A stretch of 14,771 nucleotides of DNA from CAYFHQ01 sp964342805. Its GTDB lineage: Bacteria; Bacillota; Clostridia; Peptostreptococcales; Acidaminobacteraceae. This document shows positions 6,856 through 13,338 of the stretch, in pieces. The DNA is taken from positions 1 to 14,771 of the forward strand of contig CAYFHQ010000091.1 of the NCBI GenBank assembly GCA_964342805.1, in the 5' to 3' direction. The first letter of the stretch is position 1. The number at the start of each line of letters is the position of its first letter. The notes under the pieces were generated by a model. The model searched no databases. It was not told the origin of the DNA and was given only the letters and a program-made list of their open reading frames with translations. The translations under genes were made by a program, and so were the position numbers.

Positions 6856-8571
6856 CTAGAAGGTAAATCGGTCCATCATGGACTCCATGTCCTTGACCAT
6901 CTCAATGTTATGGTCGATAATCTGTTTCACCCGGTCACTACGTTCCATTACGTCCTGGGTCATGCTAAGGACATTTTCAACACCATCTGCCCCTTGTTTG
7001 GAGGCCCTGGCAACCTGTTCAACACTCTCTGCGATATTTTCCATGGAGCTGGATAATTCCTCAGAGATGGCGCTCAACTCACCCATGATGTCGTTGAAGG
7101 TGTCAGCGTCCTTGTAATACTGGTCGCCGATGGAACTGAGTTTGTCGTAGTCATTGAGGACTTGTTCCTCGATAAAGTGGAGCATGTCATTGGCGTCTGC
7201 CACCAAGGTGTTAACCGCCTTCATAACCGCGTCCACGGTGGTTTGAATGCTACCCACCATGTCGCTGGATTGTTCGGCCAGCTTACCAACTTCCCCTGCA
7301 ACAACGGCGAAACCACGACCTGCGTCACCGGCCCTGGCCGCTTCAATGGAAGCATTCAAGGCCAAGAGGTTGGTTTGCTCCGTAATGGACATGATTGAGT
7401 CCAAGAGGTTGCGGATTTCTTCAACCTGGCGGGCTTGTTCGATGGCAATTTCAAGCCGCTTTTTCACGTCATTATACATTTCCGTTGCACGTTTCGACGA
7501 AGCTACAGCGTCCTTTTGTAACTCCACAGCCCGTCCACTCACGTCGGTTGCCGTCATGGCACCCTCAGTTGCCTTTTCAGCTACCTGATTAATGGCTGTT
7601 TGGATTTCGTGGACAGTGGAACTCACAGCGTCCGCACTGGCAGTGGTCTCTTCAATAATGGCAGAGATGTCTGTCGTAATATCCACCGTTTGGTTGGTGG
7701 CTTCTTCCAGACTGCCGATATTGTCGCCCATGCGGTTAGACCCCATGGAGAGCTCGTTGGACGTATTGTTCATTTGAACGATCAAATCCTTGAGTCCATG
7801 GGAGACTTCATTAAAGGCCTTGGCAATAGAGCCCAGTTCATCCTTTTGGTCCAAGGGGATCTCTTCAGAAAAATTCAACTCCTTGTACTGGTCTGTGTGG
7901 GCTATGATCTTTTTCAGGGTACGGTTCAGGGGAATGGTAATCAAAGCAACCAAGAGGAAGGACACTAAAATAATGATCGAGGAAATGATCAATACTTGCA
8001 TGTAAATTCCTTCTTGAATGGCCAAGAGGTCATCCACATAAATCCCTGTACCTATGATCATGTCCCAGGGTTCATACAGGCGCACATAGGACAGTTTGGG
8101 TAGGGGGACGTCTGAGTCTGCCCGGGGCCACATGTAGGAAACGGTCCCGTCTCCGTCCTCCTTGACGGCTTCAATAAATTCAGCAAAAATCTTGACCCCA
8201 TTGGGGTCTTCTAGGTCAATCAAGTTTTGGCCGTCTAAGTCTGGACGGGCAGCATGCATAAACATGAAACCGTCTCGGCCGTTAATCCAAAAATACTCAT
8301 TGCCCGCATAACGAACGGGCCGGATTTGGTCGAAGGCCTCCTTCATGGCCTCTTCTTCAGTGAATTCTCCAGATTGATAGCGTTGATAATATTCATCCAG
8401 TTTACCGTATGGGATATCCACCAGTTCACTGAGCTTTGCGACAGTTCTTTCTTCGATGATTCCGTTGATGGTGGGGACGATATACCCGATAATCAATCCA
8501 GTGAAGACAGCAATGATAATGAATGCTAGAAAGAAGATTTTCCAACTGACACGCAGGTTCTTCAAGTTCAT
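6856..8571 (-). CDS. methyl-accepting chemotaxis protein with single Cache sensor domain
   Basis: A 571-residue inner-membrane receptor. A first membrane helix (about 11-33) is followed by an extracellular single Cache domain (about 35-190: YFWINGRDGFMFMHAARPDLDG begins at 93, WDMIIGTGIYVDD at 169-181), a second helix (about 193-214), HAMP (about 215-265) and a long coiled-coil signalling domain. The conserved hairpin tip that contacts CheA/CheW runs NLLALNASIEAARAGDAGRG (401-420) and FAVVAGEV (421-428). It should signal flagellar direction in response to a small extracellular ligand bound by the Cache domain, often an organic acid; the ligand cannot be named here. The frame is open to 8604, but the ATG at 8571 has AGGAGGTGA five bases upstream and puts the membrane helix at the usual place. 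It begins 49 bp after pheA with no terminator between, so it may be the last gene of the aromatic operon. Confidence 0.95.
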   Translation of the reverse strand: MNLKNLRVSWKIFFLAFIIIAVFTGLIIGYIVPTINGIIEERTVAKLSELVDIPYGKLDEYYQRYQSGEFTEEEAMKEAFDQIRPVRYAGNEYFWINGRDGFMFMHAARPDLDGQNLIDLEDPNGVKIFAEFIEAVKEDGDGTVSYMWPRADSDVPLPKLSYVRLYEPWDMIIGTGIYVDDLLAIQEGIYMQVLIISSIIILVSFLLVALITIPLNRTLKKIIAHTDQYKELNFSEEIPLDQKDELGSIAKAFNEVSHGLKDLIVQMNNTSNELSMGSNRMGDNIGSLEEATNQTVDITTDISAIIEETTASADAVSSTVHEIQTAINQVAEKATEGAMTATDVSGRAVELQKDAVASSKRATEMYNDVKKRLEIAIEQARQVEEIRNLLDSIMSITEQTNLLALNASIEAARAGDAGRGFAVVAGEVGKLAEQSSDMVGSIQTTVDAVMKAVNTLVADANDMLHFIEEQVLNDYDKLSSIGDQYYKDADTFNDIMGELSAISEELSSSMENIAESVEQVARASKQGADGVENVLSMTQDVMERSDRVKQIIDHNIEMVKDMESMMDRFTF

Positions 8572-8620
8572 ATCTTCACCTCCTACTGACTGTATACCCC
8601 ACATGGGGGGTTTCCAATCT

Positions 8621-9439
8621 TTAGGACGCGTCTCTGGGATAGTTTCCTAATATTCGCAGGTCCTTGGTTTTTTTCCTAAGGTCACGGATCATCCAAAGGG
8701 TTGATAGGTCTTCCAGATTTCCGTCTAGGTCCAGGTGAAAACCATAGTGCCAGGGTTGGCCTGGAATGGGCCTGGACCCTATGTAGCTAATGTTGTGGCC
8801 ATGCCCTGTAATGGTTGCAAGAATCTCAGCCAGGGCCCCACAGGTATGGGGCAAGTGGAAGTACAAACTGAACTTGTTGGCCTCCGGAACAATTTCCGCT
8901 GTCCTGGACAAGATAAGAAAGCGTGTTGTATTGCGGTGGTCGTCCTGCCAATTGGCGTCAAGAATTTCAAGATCATAGATATTCGCAGCATGGGCACTGG
9001 CCAAGGCAACCTTATGAGGATCTTTCATTTGGGCCACTCCCAAGGCTGCCTGAGCAGTCGTTGGACAGGCAACAGGGCGTAAGCGTCTAAGGCCATTTAA
9101 TCTCACCGCACACTGGTCAAAGGCTTGTGGATGAGAGTGGACTTCCCTGGCCTCTTCCACATGTCTACCCTTAAGGCCAATCAAGTGGTGGTGGATGGGT
9201 AGGGTCTTTTCCCCAACAATCATGAGGTCCTTTTTTTGAATGAGGTCAATGGCTGACCCAATCACCCCCGTCGTACTGTTTTCAATGGGCAAGACACCAT
9301 AGCGGGCTGACCCTTCCTTGACAGCTTGACAAACGTCCACAAAGCGGTCGACCATGACCCCCTCATGATGGTTGCCAAAGGCTTCACAGGCCGCTTGGTG
9401 GCTAAAAGACCCCTCTATGCCCAAGTAGGCTAATTTCAT
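8621..9439 (-). CDS. pheA: prephenate dehydratase
   Basis: A 272-residue monofunctional enzyme that converts prephenate to phenylpyruvate, the Phe branch step; no chorismate mutase domain is fused. The catalytic part (1-180) has GIEGSFSHQAA (7-17), VLPIENSTTGVI (49-60), HSHPQAFDQC (101-110) and the TTRF motif (171-174). A C-terminal ACT domain (about 187-270) begins NKFSLYFHLPHTCGALAEIL. The GALA motif of the Phe site is present (201-204), but the ESRP motif reads GSRP (221-224), so feedback control may be altered. The ATG at 9439 overlaps the tyrA stop as ATGA (4 bp), so translation is coupled. Confidence 0.95.
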   Translation of the reverse strand: MKLAYLGIEGSFSHQAACEAFGNHHEGVMVDRFVDVCQAVKEGSARYGVLPIENSTTGVIGSAIDLIQKKDLMIVGEKTLPIHHHLIGLKGRHVEEAREVHSHPQAFDQCAVRLNGLRRLRPVACPTTAQAALGVAQMKDPHKVALASAHAANIYDLEILDANWQDDHRNTTRFLILSRTAEIVPEANKFSLYFHLPHTCGALAEILATITGHGHNISYIGSRPIPGQPWHYGFHLDLDGNLEDLSTLWMIRDLRKKTKDLRILGNYPRDAS

Positions 9440-10290
9440 GTGTTTCCCCCTCTTTGTACCTTGCCCTGGGCCTGAACAAGAAATTGCTCAATTCCCTGGC
9501 TGTCCTTGTTTGCCAAGAGGCCGATAAAGGCCCTGAGATTGTCCGAATATTTCGTTAATTCATCCAAGACATGTTGCTGGTTTCCACTTAAAATGGAGGT
9601 CCATAACTTGGGGTCACCGGCTGCAATCCGAGTGGTGTCTCGGTAGCCATTGCCAACAAAGGGCAAGTCTCCCTTGCGAATGCAGGTGGCGATGACCGCT
9701 GCTTGAACATGAGGGACGTGGCTAATTCTTGCTGCCATACGGTCGTGGTCGACCGGGTCCACTTCCACCGGAAAAGCCCCCAGGGCTGACACTAAGCGAC
9801 CTATAGAAACAAGATCTTCTTCCCTTGCCTCCTGCCCCTTACAAAGAAACCACGTTGCCCCATGGAAGAGCTTGCTGTGGGCATTGATCGGTCCCCCACA
9901 TTCTCCGCCTGCCATGGGGTGGCCCCCCACCAAGCGAATGTCCCTACGAAGCATAGCCTGGCCCTTCACCATGACTTCCTCTTTGACACTACAGACGTCC
10001 GTCACTAACAAATTGGGCCGACCATAGTCATTTATGGCATGAAAGACCTTTTCCATATGTGCGGGCGGTACGGCCACAATGACCATGTCAACAACCTGCA
10101 AGAGCCGGGACAAGTGGGTCCCCTTTATAGCTCCAAAGATGCGCATCTCCGCTATTTCCTGGTGGTCCGATTGGCGGTCATACAAGCCTAGGCTGACGTG
10201 GGGAAAGGTCTGTGCAATCGCTAGACCCATGGAGGTGCCCAGGAGGCCCGTCCCAATAATACCAATTCGCTTAAAGGGTAAATCAAGCAC
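9436..10290 (-). CDS. tyrA: prephenate dehydrogenase
   Basis: A 284-residue NAD(P)-dependent enzyme that oxidatively decarboxylates prephenate to 4-hydroxyphenylpyruvate, the Tyr branch step. The Rossmann motif GTGLLG is at 13-18 and Asp38 at the end of the second strand (LYDRQ) favours NAD. TDVCSVK (97-103), GGHPMAGGECGG (122-133) and ISHVPHV (189-195) are the substrate-site signatures. Unlike the roughly 370-residue Bacillus enzyme it lacks a C-terminal ACT domain, so Tyr feedback through such a domain is not expected. The start is GTG at 10290, set 3 bases after an exceptionally strong Shine-Dalgarno sequence inside the aroF end, and overlaps aroF by 8 bp. The 3' end overlaps pheA by 4 bp. 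Confidence 0.94.
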   Translation of the reverse strand: MLDLPFKRIGIIGTGLLGTSMGLAIAQTFPHVSLGLYDRQSDHQEIAEMRIFGAIKGTHLSRLLQVVDMVIVAVPPAHMEKVFHAINDYGRPNLLVTDVCSVKEEVMVKGQAMLRRDIRLVGGHPMAGGECGGPINAHSKLFHGATWFLCKGQEAREEDLVSIGRLVSALGAFPVEVDPVDHDRMAARISHVPHVQAAVIATCIRKGDLPFVGNGYRDTTRIAAGDPKLWTSILSGNQQHVLDELTKYSDNLRAFIGLLANKDSQGIEQFLVQAQGKVQRGGNT

Positions 10291-11089
10291 GGTGGATCAC
10301 CTCCTTGATTTCCTTGCAGGTCTTGACCATTTCTCTAAACCTCCAGGGCTTGAGAGACTGGCCACCATCACATAGGGCCTCGTCGGGTTTATTGTGGACC
10401 TCAATCATTAGACCATCTGCCCCTGCAGCCACAGCTGCAGCTGACATGGCGGGGACCAGTCGCCAGTCACCCGTCGCATGGGAGGGGTCCACAAAGACCG
10501 GAAGATGACTCTTTTGTTTGATGATTTGCACGGTGGACAAGTCCAAGGTGTTGCGAGTAGCTGGTTCGAAAGTTCGTATGCCCCGTTCACAGAGGATCAC
10601 CTGATTATTGCCTGCATTCATAATGTATTCTGCTGCCATGAGTAATTCTTCTATGGTTGCCGACATCCCCCGTTTGAGTAAGACGGGCTTTGTTGACTGT
10701 CCTGCACGTATAAGCAAGGGGGTATTTTGCATGTTTCTGGCACCAATCTGGAGGATGTCCGCATGGACTTCAACCGTGTCGAAGTCTTCAACTGACATAA
10801 CTTCTGTTACCACTGGTAGACCTTGGTCGTGACCCGCCTTGGACAAAAACTCCAAACCTTGTAGGCCCAATCCTTGGAAGCTGTAAGGGGATGTCCGGGG
10901 TTTGTAGGCCCCGCCCCTGAGGATGTGGGCGCCAGAGTCCTTGACCTCCTGGGCTATGGACTGCATTTGCTCCCTCGACTCAACTGAACAGGGGCCGCCA
11001 ATGATGGTTAAGTTACCGCCGCCAATTTGAATCCCCTTTACCTGAATAATGGTTGCTTCCTTGCTTTCTTTAGATGCCAAAGTGTACAT
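10283..11089 (-). CDS. aroF: 3-deoxy-7-phosphoheptulonate (DAHP) synthase, type I-beta
   Basis: A 268-residue enzyme that condenses phosphoenolpyruvate and erythrose-4-phosphate to DAHP, the first step of the shikimate pathway. Visible are IIGGPCSVES (29-38, metal ligand Cys34), LRGGAYKPRTSPYSFQG (57-73), LLKRGM (137-142), DPSHATGDW (201-209, His204), MIEVH (228-232, Glu230) and DGGQSL (241-246). The protein is the bare I-beta barrel, with no N-terminal ferredoxin-like domain and no fused chorismate mutase. It therefore probably lacks the usual allosteric module, which fits control at the RNA level by the leader upstream. ATG at 11089 has AAGGTG upstream. Upstream ATGs at 11119 and 11137 fall in the leader terminator and are rejected. 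It is the first structural gene of aroF-tyrA-pheA. Confidence 0.95.
   Translation of the reverse strand: MYTLASKESKEATIIQVKGIQIGGGNLTIIGGPCSVESREQMQSIAQEVKDSGAHILRGGAYKPRTSPYSFQGLGLQGLEFLSKAGHDQGLPVVTEVMSVEDFDTVEVHADILQIGARNMQNTPLLIRAGQSTKPVLLKRGMSATIEELLMAAEYIMNAGNNQVILCERGIRTFEPATRNTLDLSTVQIIKQKSHLPVFVDPSHATGDWRLVPAMSAAAVAAGADGLMIEVHNKPDEALCDGGQSLKPWRFREMVKTCKEIKEVIHRA
10294..10306 (-). promoter_or_regulatory. 13-base perfect Shine-Dalgarno of tyrA inside aroF
   Basis: Minus strand AAGGAGGTGATCC is fully complementary to the canonical 3' tail of bacterial 16S rRNA. It encodes the last residues of AroF (within KEVIHRA) and precedes the GTG start of tyrA by 3 bases (about 9 from the AGGAGG core). 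It explains why a GTG start is used and suggests strong re-initiation. Confidence 0.85.
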
Positions 11090-11118
11090 GTCGTCACCTT
11101 TCCTTCCGATTTTTCTCA

Positions 11119-11148
11119 TAAAAAAAAGGAACTCCAACCGGAGTTCCT
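11119..11148 (-). terminator. attenuator terminator in the aroF leader
   Basis: Minus strand AGGAACTCC (11140-11148), loop GGTT, GGAGTTCCT (11127-11135), followed by an unbroken run of seven Ts (11121-11127, the first closing the stem). It lies 16 bp after the stop of the aromatic leader ORF and about 30 bp before the aroF ATG, downstream of the only visible promoter. It must therefore be passed for aroF to be transcribed, which marks it as a regulatory terminator. Confidence 0.92.
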
Positions 11149-11164
11149 CACTGTTCGTGTTTAG

Positions 11165-11344
11165 TTACACGCCTAATATGCCATGTGTTCGTGATGGTAG
11201 ATACCCGCTTATCCAATATTGCCGTATGAAATTGTTGTACGCAAAATAACCAGCGCTATAAAAATAAAAGCCCCAGTTAAAGGAATAAAAATAGTTTGTA
11301 TCCAGTTTGCGTTCAACGATTGTATTCCATACAGTAGATTGCAT
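11165..11344 (-). CDS. 59-residue aromatic-rich leader peptide of the aroF-tyrA-pheA operon
   Basis: ATG at 11344 to TAA at 11165-11167, 59 codons, preceded by AAGGAG with 7 bases to the ATG. The product contains 17 aromatic residues (8 Tyr, 6 Phe, 3 Trp); 16 of them lie in residues 18-48, including NYFYSFNWGFYFYS (17-30), AGYFAY (31-36) and QYWISGY (42-48). It has no catalytic motif. It lies between a perfect promoter and an intrinsic terminator, and the next gene is DAHP synthase. The expected role is to report the supply of charged tRNA-Tyr, -Phe and -Trp: ribosomes slowed on these codons would change leader folding and prevent termination before aroF. The length is unusual for a leader peptide (often 14-30 residues). 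A small stable hydrophobic peptide is an alternative but less likely. The coding frame, composition and position are seen; the mechanism is inferred. Confidence 0.85.
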   Translation of the reverse strand: MQSTVWNTIVERKLDTNYFYSFNWGFYFYSAGYFAYNNFIRQYWISGYLPSRTHGILGV

Positions 11345-11394
11345 TGGTCTCTCCTTGGGCCAGGTTGCCCGTCTGTCACTTGGTATTGAAACTG

Positions 11395-11423
11395 ATTATA
11401 GGCCTTCTCCATTTTTGTGTCAA
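11395..11423 (-). promoter_or_regulatory. consensus promoter of the aromatic operon
   Basis: Minus strand TTGACA (11418-11423), 17-bp spacer, TATAAT (11395-11400): a perfect sigma-A consensus. Transcription should start near 11388, giving a leader of about 270 bases to the terminator. Such a strong promoter is typical where control is exercised by downstream attenuation. Confidence 0.93.
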
Positions 11424-11434
11424 CGGCTTTTTTC

Positions 11435-11447
11435 AGATCAGTGATCT
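11435..11447. promoter_or_regulatory. palindrome between the divergent promoters, possible operator
   Basis: AGATCAGTGATCT is a 13-base inverted repeat (6-bp arms, one central base), 12 bp upstream of the aro -35 and 35 bp upstream of the nitroreductase -35. Its place suggests a regulator site, but no regulator gene is in the window and the match is short. Confidence 0.3.
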
Positions 11448-11481
11448 TTATGCATACATTCCAATTTTTTAGCAAAATCCG

Positions 11482-11510
11482 TTGAACCCTTGGTTTCACT
11501 TGGGTATACT
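11482..11510 (+). promoter_or_regulatory. promoter of the nitroreductase gene
   Basis: TTGAAC (11482-11487), 17-bp spacer, TATACT (11505-11510), 26 bp ahead of the ATG at 11537. It diverges from the aro promoter, with 58 bp between the two -35 boxes. Confidence 0.85.
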
Positions 11511-11536
11511 ACAATTGAGTGATAGAGGAGGAACCT

Positions 11537-12172
11537 ATGAAAGCACTTGAAGTTTTGCGAACCAGAAAGAGTGTTCGTAAGTTTAAAGCACAAGCGATTC
11601 CCAAAGAGGACATACAAGAACTCCTGTCCTTAGCAACCCAAGCACCATCCGGAAAGAACGCTCAGAACTGGCATTTTGTCGTAGTCAGTAATCCAGAGAC
11701 CATCCAGGCCATGGCAAAAGCAGTGGAAGATCGAGCAGACTACCTGGGTCAATTTGCTGAAACCGACAAGGATCGAAAGTTCTTAAAAATGGTCAAGTAT
11801 TTCACTGTCTTTAGGAATGCACCTACCGTGGTCATGATGTTTGCCTCTGGCTATCCAGCGTCTGGCCTTGAACTGCTAAAAGCAAGCGGTGCGTCATCAG
11901 CTGAAATCCACGACCTGCTCCGCCCTGCCCCAGGTATCCAAAACGTTGCTGCTGCCATGGAAAACTTCCTCCTAGCGGCCCACGCCAAAGGCTATGGTGG
12001 TTGCTGGATGACTGGACCTAACTTTGCAGCCAAGGAAATGGTGGCCGCAGCCGGTATTGACCTTCCTGGATTTGATTTTGTCTGTATGACACCCCTGGGT
12101 ATTCCAGAAGAAAGTGCAGGAATCAGTCCACCACGAAAGCCCCTTGAAGAAGTCATTACTTGGATTGACTAG
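11537..12172 (+). CDS. nitroreductase family protein (FMN-dependent oxidoreductase)
   Basis: A 211-residue flavoenzyme expected to act as a homodimer using NAD(P)H to reduce nitro compounds, quinones or flavins; the substrate is not evident. FMN-binding blocks are RTRKSVRKF (8-16), APSGKNAQNWHF (36-47), GIQNVAAAMENFLLAAHAKG (133-152) with YGGCW (153-157), and PPRKPLEEVI (198-207). The frame extends to a GTG at 11519, but AGAGGAGG lies directly before the ATG at 11537, so the shorter form is chosen. It is the only plus-strand gene, has its own promoter and ends at a bidirectional terminator. Codon use and base composition look similar to its neighbours. Confidence 0.9.
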   Translation: MKALEVLRTRKSVRKFKAQAIPKEDIQELLSLATQAPSGKNAQNWHFVVVSNPETIQAMAKAVEDRADYLGQFAETDKDRKFLKMVKYFTVFRNAPTVVMMFASGYPASGLELLKASGASSAEIHDLLRPAPGIQNVAAAMENFLLAAHAKGYGGCWMTGPNFAAKEMVAAAGIDLPGFDFVCMTPLGIPEESAGISPPRKPLEEVITWID

Positions 12173-12180
12173 GCTTAAAG

Positions 12181-12241
12181 GACAAATAAAAAGCAAGGAA
12201 CCTGTTCCAGCGGTAGACGCGTCAGGTTCCTTGCTTTCTTT
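12181..12241. terminator. bidirectional terminator between nitroreductase and HD-GYP genes
   Basis: A perfect 15-bp stem (12190-12204 with 12223-12237; AAAGCAAGGAACCTG and its complement) with an 18-base loop. It is followed by CTTTTA on the plus strand and TTATTTG on the minus strand. It sits exactly between the convergent stops at 12172 and 12241. Confidence 0.93.
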
Positions 12242-13323
12242 TATCTGGGAACAATTTCTCGAATGAAGGTCGACAATTCATACTTCAAGTCGATTTCATA
12301 ATAGTCCATTCTGTGGGGGTCTTCAATGATCCTTAAAATGGGTCGGGTTGCATAGCCCTTCCTCACATCGATAACAACCGCTTTTCTTCCATCTTCCAGC
12401 ATGACGGTCTCCCCTGGCCGGTAAACAGCAATGTTCTCCATCATCACCTTAAAAAGGCCTGAATCAATGCGGCGAACCGCCTCTGCCATCATGATATCAA
12501 TGGCTTGGTAGATGGGCATTTTATTCTGATATATCCGGTCTGTGGTCATGGCGTCAAACATGTCACAAATGGCCACAATCCTTGTATAGGGAGAAATCTG
12601 GTCCCCCTTGAGCTGTCTGGGATAGCCGGACCCATCCAGGCGCTCATGGTGACCATATACAATTTGCTTGGTGATCCCCGACAGGGTTAAGTCATCTCTC
12701 AACAGAGCATAGCCATACTCCGCGTGGAGCTTCATTTCCTCAAACTCAGCGTCGGTCAATCGGTCAGGCTTGTTTAAGATGTTTTGGTCCACACGGAGCT
12801 TGCCAATGTCGTGCATAAGGGCACCTAGGGCAATGGCTTTGATCTTACCTTGATCGTAGCCCATGGCCACAGCTAAAATAATGGATAAAACGGTTACATT
12901 CACACTGTGGCTGTAGGTGTACATGTCTGTACCCATCAACTCGACCATGTTGTAGAGGCGGTCAGGATTCTTCCCCAGTTCTTCAAACAATTCGTCTACG
13001 ATACTTTGAAAACCCTTGAGGATCTTTTCGTCGATATACTTGGTCTTTGAGTTTTCCATCTTGTTGATGTGCTGTTTTAGCAGTCGTTCAGCCTTTTTAA
13101 CAGACTTTACCTTTACCTCAGGAGAAATGGACATATTGGGTTCAATGCCTGCAGAAGCTTCGTCCTCCACATAGACATAATAGATATTGGCGTTTTTCAG
13201 TTTTCCGATTAAGGCTTGGGTCAAGCATACACCCTTGGAAAGTAAGAGCATGGCATTTTCTGAGTATATGGACTTGCCCAAAACATCATTTTCTTCAAGT
13301 TGTTCTACTGCAATTAGGCGCAT
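12241..13323 (-). CDS. HD-GYP domain protein, probable cyclic-di-GMP phosphodiesterase
   Basis: A 360-residue cytoplasmic protein without membrane segments. An N-terminal module (1-60, MRLIAVEQLEENDVLGKSIYS) typical of bacterial HD-GYP proteins is followed by a helical linker (70-120). The HD-GYP domain (about 125-300) has His139, His171-Asp172 in LMHDIGK, His200, HHERLDGSGYP (225-235) and Asp254; all expected metal ligands and the GYP motif are present, so hydrolysis of c-di-GMP is likely. A C-terminal beta-rich tail (300-360) follows the HD-GYP core. The ATG at 13323 has GGGGGGAGG upstream and begins 15 bp after the stop of the ATPase/TPR gene, so the two are probably one operon. It ends at the strong terminator facing the nitroreductase. 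Confidence 0.93.
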   Translation of the reverse strand: MRLIAVEQLEENDVLGKSIYSENAMLLLSKGVCLTQALIGKLKNANIYYVYVEDEASAGIEPNMSISPEVKVKSVKKAERLLKQHINKMENSKTKYIDEKILKGFQSIVDELFEELGKNPDRLYNMVELMGTDMYTYSHSVNVTVLSIILAVAMGYDQGKIKAIALGALMHDIGKLRVDQNILNKPDRLTDAEFEEMKLHAEYGYALLRDDLTLSGITKQIVYGHHERLDGSGYPRQLKGDQISPYTRIVAICDMFDAMTTDRIYQNKMPIYQAIDIMMAEAVRRIDSGLFKVMMENIAVYRPGETVMLEDGRKAVVIDVRKGYATRPILRIIEDPHRMDYYEIDLKYELSTFIREIVPR

Positions 13324-13338
13324 GGATGCCTCCCCCCG

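Noticed and set aside
7600..7968. Plus-strand open frames of 60-180 codons opposite leu, MCP and aro genes (for example 4920-5459 and 7600-7968)
   Set aside because: They are antisense shadows of well-supported genes, with no recognisable motif and no ribosome binding site or promoter of their own.
8572..8604. 11-residue extension of the chemotaxis receptor
   Set aside because: It is made of the ribosome binding site region (AGGAGGTGA). The internal ATG gives the normal short cytoplasmic tail before the first membrane helix.
10294..10306. Plus strand GGATCACCTCCTT looks like the 3' end of a 16S rRNA gene
   Set aside because: It is only 13 bases and no rRNA sequence surrounds it. It is the complement of the tyrA Shine-Dalgarno inside aroF.
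11090..11137. Longer aroF product starting at 11119 or 11137
   Set aside because: These starts lie in the terminator hairpin or its T-tract and lack a ribosome binding site. The ATG at 11089 has one and fits the family.
11149..11394. A T-box in the aro leader, as expected in Bacillota
   Set aside because: The conserved GGTGGTACCGCG core and stem I motifs are absent, while the aromatic leader ORF fills the space.
11209..11499. 96-codon minus-strand frame upstream of aroF, longer than the aromatic leader ORF
   Set aside because: It begins upstream of the perfect promoter and runs through both promoter boxes. Its start has no convincing ribosome binding site, and it is in a different frame from the well-placed 59-codon ORF.
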